Shown: piece after piece, positions 1 to 8,868 of the stretch
How positions within the stretch are numbered: position 1 is the first letter of the stretch
Layout of the letters: each line of letters starts with the position of its first letter
From: CAVPNY01 sp963706905
Lineage (GTDB): Bacteria; Chloroflexota; Anaerolineae; Anaerolineales; UBA4823
Direction: 5' to 3'
Assembly (NCBI GenBank): GCA_963706905.1
Contig: CAVPNY010000020.1
Coordinates: forward strand, 178,154-242,153
Length of the DNA: 64,000 bases
Program-made: the position numbers and the translations under genes
Notes under the pieces: generated by a model
Database searches by the model: none
Told to the model about the DNA's origin: nothing
The model's input: the letters and a program-made list of their open reading frames with translations, nothing else

Positions 1-2346
1 ATCCACCTCCAAGCGGGTGCCTTTCTTTGCCAGCGCAAGTGGCAGGTAGGCATAGGCGATATTACGCTTGATGGTGAAGCCATAGCCCCCGCTGCGCACC
101 CGCGAAACGACCTTCTTATCAAGATAGACGGCTTCGCCGCCATAGACTGGCAGGTAGTCATTCCCATCGAGCAGCAAAGTGCACAATTTATGATTTGGAC
201 CGCTCTCTTTGATCTTTTCCACGGCTTTCCGTCCGATGAAATCACCCTTCTCCAGGTCGACACAAAAGCCCAAACCGGCGGAGTAAGGATCTTCCATGGG
301 GGTAACATCTGCAGTGAAGTATTTATAGCCTTTTTCCAGGCGCAGGCCATCCAGGACCTTGTAACCGCCTGGCTCGATGCCAAATTCAGCCCCGGCTTGC
401 ATCAGGCGGTCCCATAGCATGGTGGCGCGCTCAAACGGCGGGTAAAGCTCCCAGCCTAGCTCGCCGACGTAGCTGACCCTTTGAGCGAGAACCTGGACAC
501 CATTAACATCGATCCATTCAGCTTTCAGGTACGGGATGGCGGCATTAGAAACGTCGCTGTTGGTCACTTTTTGCAGCACCTGGCGCGCCTGGGGACCCCA
601 CAATGCCAGGCAGGCCCAGTCCATGGTGACGTCGCGGATTTCAACCGGCGGATCGCCAGGACACACTTGCATGCGCAACCAGCCCAAATCGTTTGAGATG
701 AAGCCTGAGCCGGTGACGACGCGGAAATTGTTTTCAGCCAGGCGGGTGATGGTGACATCGGCTTCAACGCCGCCGTTGCTGTTGAGAAATTGCGTATAGA
801 TAGTAGAGGAAACAGGTCGATCCATGTCACTGTCGGCGACACGCTGTAATAATGGGAGTGCGCCTGGACCTTGCAGCTCGATTTTACCGAATGAGCTCAG
901 GTCGTACAGGGCGACGCGCTCCCGGGTGGCCTCGTGCTCAACGCGCAGGCGCTCAAAGAATGGCGGCTTGGTGAATCCGAATTTGCGCTGGTCCTCGCCA
1001 GCCATGCGCCAGGGTTTCCCGGGCTGGAAGTAATTGACGCGTTCCCAGCCGTATTTCTCTCCATACACCGCGCCTAATTCCTGAGTACGGAAGTGAACGG
1101 CGCTGACCCGGTGCGGGCGTGCCCATTCATATTCGTCATGGGGGAATCGCAGGCGATAGTAGTACTTGACACATTCTCGAGTGCGCTCAGCAGCGTATTC
1201 GGGGTTGGCAAAATAGTTACCGAAGCGGGTGGCGCGGAAGGCGTACATATCCAGGGTGGGCTCGCCTTCGACGATCCACTCGGCGAGCAGCTTACCCATA
1301 CCGCCCGCACCGCCATAGCCGTTGAGCGACATGCCGCACAGGTTCCAAAAGCCGCGCGCTCCAGGCAATGGGCCGATGATGGGCTGGCAGTCAGGGGTGT
1401 AGGCACCGGGGTGACAGACCAGGGTGATGATCTCAGCCCGATCCAGGAAGGGGAAGCGCCGGATGGCGCCTTCGAGTAGCTGTTCAAATCGATCGTAATC
1501 CGGTGGCAGCGCGCCAATGTGATCCCAGGGTGTGCCATCGATCCAGCGCTCCTTGGGATTGGGTTCATAACCGCCGATCACCAGACCACCGGCCTCCTGA
1601 CGCCCGTAAACCAGGTTATCAGGATCGCGGAAGCAGGGGGCAGTGTGAGGAAACTCATTGCCTGGGACCGCTTTGAGTGCAATGTGCTGGTGGTCAACCG
1701 GGGTGGTAGGCAGGTGCAGCCCGGCGAAGGCTGCCACGCGCGGTCCCCATAATCCGGTCGCGTTGATGATATGCTCGCAGCGGATGGGACCTTTGTCGGT
1801 GAGGACTTCGACTACCTCGCCTTTGGGTGAGAGGGTGATGCCGGTTGCGCGGGTGCTGGTGTAAATGGTTACACCCATGTCGCGCACCACGCGTGCCATG
1901 CCTGTGGTAGCCAGATAAGGGTCGAGCTGTCCGTCACGGGGCAGGTAGATAGCCCCATAGAAGCTATCAGGGCTCAATTGGGGCATGATGCGGCGCGCCT
2001 CCTCCGGGGAGATGACTTCCGCATCCATGCCGATGCCCTTAGCCCGGCTGGCGCTGCGCTGAAATTCGCGTAACTGTTCCGGGCTGGAAGCGATGCGTAG
2101 ACTGCCGACATGCTCAAACAATCCCAGCTCGCTGTACATCTCGATGCTGTATTTGCGGAACTGCATCAGGGTCTGTGAGGTGGCGAATTGTGTGACCAGT
2201 CCAGCAGCAAACCCGGATTCGCCGCTGGCGACCTCGTTCTTCTCCAGGATTACCACGTCTGTCCAGCCCAGCTTGGCCAGGTGGTACGCCAGGCAGACCC
2301 CATAAATGCCGCCGCCGATGACGACGACTCTGGCTTGATCTTTCAT
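1..2346 (-). CDS. FAD-dependent oxidoreductase / GcvT-like fusion (3' end beyond window)
   Basis: The gene reads leftward and is open for 782 codons to the window edge, so its C-terminus is missing. An N-terminal Rossmann FAD motif (VVVIGGGIYGVCLAYHL, residues 7-23) begins a DAO-type oxidoreductase domain of about 400 residues. It is followed by a linker domain and an aminomethyltransferase (GcvT) fold, as in dimethylglycine and sarcosine dehydrogenases, which oxidise N-methyl amines and pass the C1 unit to tetrahydrofolate. It is a paralogue of the 812-residue protein at 8869-11307. The covalent-flavin His of that family is replaced here: the site reads SGESGFAAGLV, with Phe46 where the paralogue has His49. 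Start ATG has AGGAGG 8 nt upstream. A permease gene lies just upstream in the same direction. The substrate is not known; an N-methylated amino acid is an inference. Confidence 0.85.
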   Translation of the reverse strand, partial: MKDQARVVVIGGGIYGVCLAYHLAKLGWTDVVILEKNEVASGESGFAAGLVTQFATSQTLMQFRKYSIEMYSELGLFEHVGSLRIASSPEQLREFQRSASRAKGIGMDAEVISPEEARRIMPQLSPDSFYGAIYLPRDGQLDPYLATTGMARVVRDMGVTIYTSTRATGITLSPKGEVVEVLTDKGPIRCEHIINATGLWGPRVAAFAGLHLPTTPVDHQHIALKAVPGNEFPHTAPCFRDPDNLVYGRQEAGGLVIGGYEPNPKERWIDGTPWDHIGALPPDYDRFEQLLEGAIRRFPFLDRAEIITLVCHPGAYTPDCQPIIGPLPGARGFWNLCGMSLNGYGGAGGMGKLLAEWIVEGEPTLDMYAFRATRFGNYFANPEYAAERTRECVKYYYRLRFPHDEYEWARPHRVSAVHFRTQELGAVYGEKYGWERVNYFQPGKPWRMAGEDQRKFGFTKPPFFERLRVEHEATRERVALYDLSSFGKIELQGPGALPLLQRVADSDMDRPVSSTIYTQFLNSNGGVEADVTITRLAENNFRVVTGSGFISNDLGWLRMQVCPGDPPVEIRDVTMDWACLALWGPQARQVLQKVTNSDVSNAAIPYLKAEWIDVNGVQVLAQRVSYVGELGWELYPPFERATMLWDRLMQAGAEFGIEPGGYKVLDGLRLEKGYKYFTADVTPMEDPYSAGLGFCVDLEKGDFIGRKAVEKIKESGPNHKLCTLLLDGNDYLPVYGGEAVYLDKKVVSRVRSGGYGFTIKRNIAYAYLPLALAKKGTRLEVD

Positions 2347-2429
2347 ACGAATAACCTCCTCAATGAAGCTGTGATGGGAATTGACTGTAAAGCAATCAAT
2401 GGTAAATAACAACCAACAGCCGGTCGAAA

Positions 2430-2452
2430 GCTGCCAGGAAAACCCTGGCAGC
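2430..2452. terminator. Intercistronic hairpin without U-tract
   Basis: A perfect 9-bp stem (GCTGCCAGG / CCTGGCAGC) with a 5-nt AAAAC loop lies between the permease stop and the oxidoreductase start. There is no T-run on either side. It may stabilise mRNA ends or set the expression ratio within the operon rather than terminate transcription. Confidence 0.45.
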
Positions 2453-2512
2453 CATCGACAGGCTGACACTTTACAACTACTGCTAACTGAATACTGTTTA
2501 CTGACTACTCTC

Positions 2513-4366
2513 TTATTCAGGCGGTATCTCCTTGAATGCGTAGTTCACATCGATGCCGCGCGATTTCTGCATGTTCTTGGTAATGATATACCAGATCGCC
2601 GATAGGACGATGATGCCGAAGGCGATGATCTGCGCCCACATGCTGCCTGGGAAGCCGGAGAAATCCCAGTTGCCCAGCACACCCAGGGCGGGGGATAGCA
2701 AGAAGGCTACCACCATAGACATACCGAAGCCACCACCCAGCATGCCCAGGGCTGACAGCCAGGGAGCTTTTTCGCCGCGCAGCCAGCCCGTGATGTTATT
2801 CCGCATCGGATACAGGAACAGGATCACAGCCAGGATGGCGCCGATTCGGACAACCCAAATGAGCGCGGGATAGCTGGCGAAAGCCTGCGGCGCCAAAACC
2901 CAGGAGGTTACGATGAAGGCGAGCACTCCCAGCAGGGTAAACAGGACGCCGACCAGGCCGCTGACTTTGTACTTGGCGCCGGGAGAGGCATCGTAGACTT
3001 CCTTCGCCTTGTAGGGCAGCAGGGCACCAGCCAGGCAGGTGATGATGAAGACGTAGCCGCAGCCGAAGGTGACGCCCAGGGTCAGGCCGACCCATCCGGG
3101 CACCAGGTTGTATGCCAGGATCACTGGGATGGAAGCCAGGAAGTAAGCCAGGTGAGCGTTCAGCGGGGTGTGATAGCGCTCATTGACTTTGCTAAACCAC
3201 TCCGGAAGAACTCGATCCAATGACATGGCGACCAGGATACGGGTCATGCCGATGTAGCAGTTATGTACGATCTGGTGGGAGTTTAGGATGTAGCCCAGGC
3301 CAATGATCAATACGATGATGGGGGAGGCAGATACGGCGATGGCGATGATGTTTGGCCATAAGTAGAAGCCATTGACCGTCGCCTCGGGGATCAGCGACCA
3401 ATAACCAGCGCCGGCTACGTACAGGAATTCATCACCAGCCAGGCGCTCTAAACCGGCAGCCAGCAGAGCCAGCAGGATACCGGTGACGATCAAGGAGCCA
3501 ACCATAATGACTGCCTGGCTTTTGAAGGAACGGGCATCTTTGATCTCTCCGTTTTGCTGAGCGGAGTAGGTCGCCCACTGCAGGGAGGTCCACGCAATCG
3601 GAGCAACCAGCAAGGTGGCGATGATGCTGAATGGAGGGGTAGTGTCGATCCCGGCTCCCTGGACCGCAGCCAGGGCGGTCTGGTAGAAGTCTTGCACGCC
3701 GCCGGAGGCCACAGCAAAGGCATTTAAGCGCTCTACGAACTGGCTGGCGGGGGTTAAGAATAACACTCCAAACATCACAGCGAAAGCCGCCAGGACGACG
3801 TACCACATGACCCACTGGAGACGCACATAGTTCTTGAAGCCGGAGACCAGGATGACCATGGCGACAAAGGCGTTCAGGATGCTGGTGATGATGATCCCGG
3901 TTGACGTGGTAAACCATAATCCGAGGGCAGAGAGGCTGGCATTCCCCAGCGTGGCGCCTAATCCCAGAAATAAAGGGGCAAACCCCAGGTACGAGAGAAG
4001 CCAGCCAGAGAGACCTACCCACTGCAGGATCCAGATCACGTAACCGGACATGACCACGGTGAAAGCCGTGCCGCCGCCGAAAACGCGGCTCTGAAATACA
4101 TAATCGCCGCCCGAGCGTGGCAAGGCGGTGGAGAGCCAGACGTAGGCAAAGGCAATGGGGATTTCGATCAGCATGGCCAGCAAGATGCCCCACACCATCT
4201 TCCCCCCGGGCAAGGCGCCTGGCGCCCACAGGTAAGTCCAGGGAAAGATTAAACCCATGGTTAAAATATTGTAGACAAAAGCGGAGTACGGGGACATGAC
4301 CCGCACTAGGCCAGAGGCTTTACGGGTAAAGACCTCAGGCTTTTGGGATGCGGTTGAAGCGGTCAT
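2513..4366 (-). CDS. APC-superfamily amino acid permease
   Basis: A 617-residue integral membrane protein with about 12 or more hydrophobic segments. The N-terminal region (VRVMSPYSAFVYNI, then a segment ending LPRSGGDYVFQSRV) matches the APC amino acid/polyamine transporter family, in which the first helices form the substrate site. APC proteins use ion gradients to import amino acids or amines. A ribosome site (GAAAGGAG) precedes the ATG. The gene is upstream of and codirectional with the FAD/GcvT oxidoreductase, which suggests it imports the substrate of that enzyme; this is inference. It is longer than typical APC members (450-500 residues), the excess lying in extra C-terminal helices and loops. 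Confidence 0.85.
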   Translation of the reverse strand: MTASTASQKPEVFTRKASGLVRVMSPYSAFVYNILTMGLIFPWTYLWAPGALPGGKMVWGILLAMLIEIPIAFAYVWLSTALPRSGGDYVFQSRVFGGGTAFTVVMSGYVIWILQWVGLSGWLLSYLGFAPLFLGLGATLGNASLSALGLWFTTSTGIIITSILNAFVAMVILVSGFKNYVRLQWVMWYVVLAAFAVMFGVLFLTPASQFVERLNAFAVASGGVQDFYQTALAAVQGAGIDTTPPFSIIATLLVAPIAWTSLQWATYSAQQNGEIKDARSFKSQAVIMVGSLIVTGILLALLAAGLERLAGDEFLYVAGAGYWSLIPEATVNGFYLWPNIIAIAVSASPIIVLIIGLGYILNSHQIVHNCYIGMTRILVAMSLDRVLPEWFSKVNERYHTPLNAHLAYFLASIPVILAYNLVPGWVGLTLGVTFGCGYVFIITCLAGALLPYKAKEVYDASPGAKYKVSGLVGVLFTLLGVLAFIVTSWVLAPQAFASYPALIWVVRIGAILAVILFLYPMRNNITGWLRGEKAPWLSALGMLGGGFGMSMVVAFLLSPALGVLGNWDFSGFPGSMWAQIIAFGIIVLSAIWYIITKNMQKSRGIDVNYAFKEIPPE

Positions 4367-4610
4367 CTATTTTCTTTCTCCTTTCGAATAACAAAAGTTA
4401 GAAGAAGAGACGGCTCACCTGTCTTACCTGCCAGAGCGCAGACCGTGCCTGGCATTCAAGAGCAGGTTTAGAATTAATAACCCAAAAATTCCTAGAAAGT
4501 TCCCTCCTTTCGTTGAGCTTATGATTTTCTGAGCGGAGCAAGGTTTCTCTGATTCATTGTTTATTGAGATTCCTCAGGACTGCGCCTCTCGGAATGTTGT
4601 GGGGGCAAAT

Positions 4611-5607
4611 TTAGCCGCTGGTCATTTGATAACCTTCGATCTGCCCGCCAGAGAAGTTGACCAGCACGCCGCGCAATACGCCCTCGCCGTATTCCGAGCC
4701 TGGGTTAATCACTGTTGAACGGCCGATCTTGGCCACGGCCATCGATTCATGAATGTGGCCGTGCAGGCCTAACATGGGCTGGTATTTTTCGATCGCCTTG
4801 CGCACGGATTTGCTGCCTGCCCCGTGCATCACAATCTGACCGGCTTTATAGATCGGACTGGGTGGGTCGGTTGTCCAGTCCAGCTCCGGACAGGTATCCA
4901 GGGTAGAGTCAATCGGGGGATCGTGAAAATTAAAAATGGCTTTATTGAGGTCGGGTACCTCGGCGACTGTTTTATCGATCATGGCAGCCAGCTCCTCTTC
5001 GCTGATCTCGCGGGGAGTCTTCCAGGGAGTCGGGGTACTGAAGCCGACGCTGACCATGGGGGTTTCTTCATCTACAGTAGACCATCTTGTTTTCACAACC
5101 GAAGAAGGATTGAGTGCCTGGACGGTAGATCGGCGCCAGAACTTCGGGGTCATCATCGTTGCCGCCGGTGACATAGCATTTGATGCCGGTGCCAGCCAGG
5201 CGGGTCTCGGCCAGGTCGACCCAGGATTCAAGGCGCTCGCGTGCTTTCTGGTGGAAGAGCTGATCGATGGCAGCCGGGTTGTTTTGAAGGGTGTGGAATT
5301 CAGTTTCATCCATCACATGGCTGTAGAAACCCAGCAGACCGATGCGGTCGAGCAAGGCTTTCATGTCTTCTTCTGTGGTGATATGCCGGGTGCTGCCCTG
5401 TAACGTGGCGCGGTAGTTTCCGTCACCCTCCTTGATAATCGGGATAAGCAGTTTCCCGGTGATATCCCCGCCCATTACCAGTACGTTGGCATTGTAGAAT
5501 TTACCCGCGTTGACAAATTTTCGGTAGGTGCGCTCGCTGCCATGCAGATCAGTCGCGTAAAACAGGCGGGTGGAGATCTTCTTTGTTTTCTTGAACAGGA
5601 ATGACAT
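4611..5607 (-). CDS. Metallophosphoesterase (single frameshift)
   Basis: Two overlapping reading frames together make one calcineurin-like phosphoesterase of about 331 residues. The first frame (from 5607) carries YATDLHGSE (DxH metal motif), VMGGDITGK (GD motif) and VTGGNDDD (GNxD motif). The second carries FNFHDPP and GLHGHIHES (GHxH motif). The frames join at about position 5079: removing one T from the coding strand gives the smooth reading NKMVTVDEETPMVSV. The total length of 997 nt is 3n+1, as expected for one extra base. The gene therefore contains every metal-binding motif but is broken as given, by a real mutation or a sequence error. It lies between the DeoR-type regulator and the permease/oxidoreductase genes. 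Confidence 0.75.
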
Positions 5608-5652
5608 CCATTTCCTCCAGGGTATTGTAAATAAGCTGTGTGGTAATCGGTG

Positions 5653-6447
5653 TTATTGCAATCTAGGGCGGTAGCCAGCTACCAGGATATCAATATTGTG
5701 TTCCCTGAGGGCGTCACGCCCGGTGGCGGGAAATTTTTCGTCTACAACCAGCTTTTGGACCTGGTCAAGGCGGGCGATCTGAAAATTAGAAACCACCCCC
5801 CACTTGGAGTGGTCAGCCAGGACGATCACTGGACCATTGGTACGGTCGAGCATGACACGCACCAGCTCGGCTTCGGCGTTGGCCGGGACGGTAAAGCCAT
5901 GCTTGAGGGTGATGCCGTCTACCCCGATAAAGGCTTTATTTGCATACAATGAGCTGAGATTTTCGATGGCGAAACGCCCGGCGATGGCGTTGGATCTGGG
6001 TTGGAAAGTACCACCTACCAGAACAACGTCAAAGCCAGCCTCTCCTATCTCCAGAGCAGCGACCAGGTTATTGGTGATTACGGTGATAGCCGCCCCTCCG
6101 CGTATGTTGCGGATCAGTTGAGTGGTTGTCGTGCCGCTGTTAACGAATACCATGTCGCCGTCTTCGATCAAGGTGGCGGCCAGGGCTCCGATCAGGCGCT
6201 TTTCTTCGACATTGCGTTGGGCGCGCTGCTGGTATTCGGCTTCAAGCTGCAAGCGCTGGTTGAGGATCGCCCCGCCATGGGTGCGGGTCAGGATGCCTTC
6301 ACCTTCCATCCATTCCAAATCTCGGCGGATGGTAGCTTCGGAGACATCCAACAAGCTGGATAGTTCAATACTGGGGACGATCTTGTGGATCGCCAGGTAT
6401 TCTTGGATGCGTTCACGTCTTTGGGCAGGTATCAGATTCTTGCTCAT
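5653..6447 (-). CDS. DeoR-family transcriptional regulator
   Basis: A 264-residue regulator with an N-terminal winged helix-turn-helix (IELSSLLDVSEATIRRDLEWM) and the DeoR signature GILTRTHGGA. A C-terminal DeoRC/ribose-5-phosphate-isomerase-like sensor domain follows, with NSGTTTTQL and IGVDG motifs that bind phosphorylated sugars. DeoR proteins usually repress adjacent sugar or nucleoside genes until an effector binds. The start was placed at ATG 6447 (MSKNLIPAQRRERI) because family members begin there. AAGGAG lies unusually close (2 nt) to it; an in-frame ATG at 6471 has no ribosome site. It is codirectional with the metallophosphoesterase and permease genes and probably controls them. Confidence 0.88.
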   Translation of the reverse strand: MSKNLIPAQRRERIQEYLAIHKIVPSIELSSLLDVSEATIRRDLEWMEGEGILTRTHGGAILNQRLQLEAEYQQRAQRNVEEKRLIGALAATLIEDGDMVFVNSGTTTTQLIRNIRGGAAITVITNNLVAALEIGEAGFDVVLVGGTFQPRSNAIAGRFAIENLSSLYANKAFIGVDGITLKHGFTVPANAEAELVRVMLDRTNGPVIVLADHSKWGVVSNFQIARLDQVQKLVVDEKFPATGRDALREHNIDILVAGYRPRLQ

Positions 6448-7005
6448 GTCTCCTTGCCTTGTAGCTAGCATGAGAACCGAATACGAGGATTGCCAAAATC
6501 CTGCAATATACCGACGTAGTTATCCGCAATTAATCGGTTAAACCCAACAAGTGTCCCTTGGTTGTGCTCTGGAAGAGGTACGAGTGGCCAAAACGCATGA
6601 TGGTGAGAGCGGGCTGGACCTGTTGGGTCAGATACCTGGAGGCTATTTACCCTGGCGTGACAGGGAAATCACCTGTACGCAAGGATTTGTGGTTGACGGA
6701 AATTGAGCGAAACTTGAAAACATTATAGCGGCTTTTGCAAATAAATGCAAGAATTTGATGGTGGAGAGCTCATAGATCTTAGATGCCATCCATGATCTGT
6801 GTAGTCTGACTGAAATATGACGAAATATGAGCGAATTAACCATGAAGAACCGCTTTCTTTGCAGATATTTGCACTTTTTTGTTTTTCCGGTATAATTGCA
6901 CAAGCCCTTTTGTGTATTAACTTTCGATCCTATAGGAATGGCAGCCAGTGCAATCTGCGCCGCGCTGCTCCGCCAGGTAGTTTATTTACCAGACAGGAGC
7001 GTTTT
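6448..7005. other. Divergent intergenic region
   Basis: About 560 bp between the leftward DeoR regulator and the rightward nucleotidyltransferase-like gene. It should hold the promoters of both directions. Apart from the rightward promoter listed separately I see no conserved gene, and the short open frames here lack ribosome sites and protein-like composition. Confidence 0.5.
6869..6896 (+). promoter_or_regulatory. Sigma-70-type promoter
   Basis: TTGCAC at 6869-6874, a 16-bp spacer and a perfect TATAAT at 6891-6896 lie about 110 bp upstream of the nucleotidyltransferase-like gene start at 7006. The -10 box is consensus and the -35 box matches four of six positions. Confidence 0.55.
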
Positions 7006-7797
7006 ATGACCAGTAATCCAATTGGGATGGGACAACAGGATCAGGCGGAGCGCGATAAATTTGAAAATGAGCTCAAACGTATCTTGAACGCCAGCGACCA
7101 GGCAGGAGTGCTCCTGCGAGTGATCGGATCGCTGGCGTTTCAAATGCATTGTCCAAAAAACGGGTCACTACAAGCCGCCATGGGGCGGGCTTACACGGAT
7201 ATCGATTTTGGCGCTTATAAAAAGCAGACTAAAGAAGTCAAAATTTTGATGACTGGCTTGGGTTATATTGAGGACCGTGAAGTCTTTATTGTCAGCGAAG
7301 GAAATCGATCAATATTCAACAACCCAACCAGCGCTTTGCATGTCGATGTTTTCTTTGATAAGCTGGATTTCTCCCATGAGATCAGTTGGATCGACCGGCT
7401 GGAAGTTGATAAACCAACCATTCCGCTGGCTGAGCTGCTTCTGGAAAAGATGCAAATCCTTCAGATCAATGAGAAGGATATTATCGATACAATCATGCTG
7501 CTGCTTGAGCACCCTTTGGGTATCCATGATGATGAAGAGATTAATATCCAACGCATCGCACAACTGTTATCCAAGGATTGGGGTTTGTGGCGCACCACTT
7601 CGATGAACCTGGAGAAGGTACGCCAGATGGCGGATCATTACCCGCAGCTAAGCAATGAACAGAAAGTTCATGTGGATAAGCAGGTGAAGCTTGCCCTTAA
7701 GCGCATCGAAGATGAACCGAAAGCGACTTCGTGGAAGTTGCGGGCGCGAGTCGGCGACCGGGTTAAATGGTACAAGGATGTGGACGAAGTCGGTTGA
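7006..7797 (+). CDS. Nucleotidyltransferase-like domain protein
   Basis: A 263-residue protein starting at ATG 7006 after ACAGGAG. An upstream in-frame ATG at 6817 precedes the promoter and was rejected. The segment LLRVIGSLAFQMHC followed by YTDIDFGAY and HVDVFFDKL looks like the GS...DxD...D pattern of the polymerase-beta nucleotidyltransferase fold, as in minimal NTases and AbiEii-type proteins. Whether it transfers nucleotides to protein, RNA or a small molecule cannot be told. Its C-terminal half is charged and helical. A four-CBS-domain protein starts 21 nt downstream, so the pair is probably cotranscribed and could be linked by adenine-nucleotide sensing (inference). Confidence 0.65.
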   Translation: MTSNPIGMGQQDQAERDKFENELKRILNASDQAGVLLRVIGSLAFQMHCPKNGSLQAAMGRAYTDIDFGAYKKQTKEVKILMTGLGYIEDREVFIVSEGNRSIFNNPTSALHVDVFFDKLDFSHEISWIDRLEVDKPTIPLAELLLEKMQILQINEKDIIDTIMLLLEHPLGIHDDEEINIQRIAQLLSKDWGLWRTTSMNLEKVRQMADHYPQLSNEQKVHVDKQVKLALKRIEDEPKATSWKLRARVGDRVKWYKDVDEVG

Positions 7798-7818
7798 TTC
7801 TTTATAAGGAGATAGACC

Positions 7819-8631
7819 ATGAACAGATTGGTTCGTGATTTGATGCACCCAGGGATTATGACCTGCCGACCGGATGCTTCACTGGGGCAGGTAGCCCGGA
7901 TGCTGGCTGAGCGGCGCGTTCATTCTCTGTTTGTTGTTGATCGAAACAATAAACCGATCGGTGTGATAACCGACTATGATATTTTGGCTGGTGAGTGGCT
8001 TTCAGGTGACGCAGAAAGTCTGATCGCCATGCGCGGGATGACCGCGGGAGAGTTGATGTCCTCCCCGGTGGAGACAATCAACGCCGATGACCGGGCGAGC
8101 GAGGCAGCCCGGCGGATGCGCGAAGAAGGTATCCGCCGCTTGCTGGTTTGCGATAAGGGCAAGCCCGTAGGTGTGATCTCTATCTCGAATTTCCTGGTGG
8201 TGCTGGCCGAAAGTGCCCCGATTGGGCGTGACACGGTAGGGGATGTTATGTCCGACGTATACCTGGTTTGCAGAGACAAAACATCGGTCAAGATGGTCGC
8301 AAAAGCGCTCACCGATACCGGGTGGCGGTCTGTACTTGTGGTAGACGCCTGCGGGAAGCCACTGGGTCTTTTCAGTGGTCTGGACTTGCTGTCCTATGAG
8401 AATATCCATGGAATACCAGATGATAAGCCTGTTACCGAGCTCATGCATTCATTCCTGACCATTGGAATGGAAGCCAATTTGCAAGAAGCGGCTCGTTTGA
8501 TGATTGAGAATCGCCACCACCGGTTGCTGGTTATAGACCCGCATGAGCCGGAGTGTCTCCCGCTCGGCATCATCTCATCTTTTGATATCGTCGTGGGGAT
8601 GGCTCGTCCGGATTCGGTATGGCAGCAGTAG
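7819..8631 (+). CDS. Protein with four CBS domains
   Basis: A 270-residue protein made almost entirely of two Bateman pairs. CBS motifs begin at about residues 3 (VRDLMHPGIMTCRPDASL), 75 (AGELMSSPVETI), 138 (VGDVMSDVYLVC) and 198 (VTELMHSFLTIG), each ending in the typical hydrophobic strand and GVIT/GVIS/GLFS/GIIS turn. CBS pairs bind adenosine nucleotides such as AMP, ATP or cyclic di-AMP. There is no attached catalytic or DNA-binding domain, so it is a stand-alone sensor or adaptor. AAGGAG precedes the ATG. The upstream nucleotidyltransferase-like gene is its likely partner. Confidence 0.9.
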   Translation: MNRLVRDLMHPGIMTCRPDASLGQVARMLAERRVHSLFVVDRNNKPIGVITDYDILAGEWLSGDAESLIAMRGMTAGELMSSPVETINADDRASEAARRMREEGIRRLLVCDKGKPVGVISISNFLVVLAESAPIGRDTVGDVMSDVYLVCRDKTSVKMVAKALTDTGWRSVLVVDACGKPLGLFSGLDLLSYENIHGIPDDKPVTELMHSFLTIGMEANLQEAARLMIENRHHRLLVIDPHEPECLPLGIISSFDIVVGMARPDSVWQQ

Positions 8632-8679
8632 GAAAAAGTAGTTGAAAGTAGTCTCTCGACAATATCCAATAAACTTAGA

Positions 8680-8753
8680 AGTTACGCAGTTCAAGAGGAC
8701 GGGGGGTGGGCTACGCCCGCCAAAACCCCCACACTCCCACCAATTGCGTAAGT
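8680..8753. repeat. Small inverted-repeat element (MITE-like)
   Basis: Imperfect 12-bp terminal inverted repeats (AGTTACGCAGTT at 8680-8691 and AATTGCGTAAGT at 8742-8753, 10 of 12 matching) bound a very G/C-rich core that can itself fold (GGGC-tac-GCCC, and a G-run opposite a C-run). ACTTACGCA-type ends resemble those of small nonautonomous elements, but no clear target duplication is visible. Confidence 0.4.
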
Positions 8754-8868
8754 CCTAAAACTATTATGATTAAGCAGTGGTGAGTAGTGATTATCGAACT
8801 ATGAGCCGCTGCTTATTCCCATCACACACCAACAACATTTACATCATCCAACAAGGAGATTATTAAAT

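Noticed and set aside
6817..7005. N-terminal extension of the nucleotidyltransferase-like protein from ATG 6817
   Set aside because: The extension covers the consensus promoter, has no ribosome site and does not look like the family; ATG 7006 has ACAGGAG.
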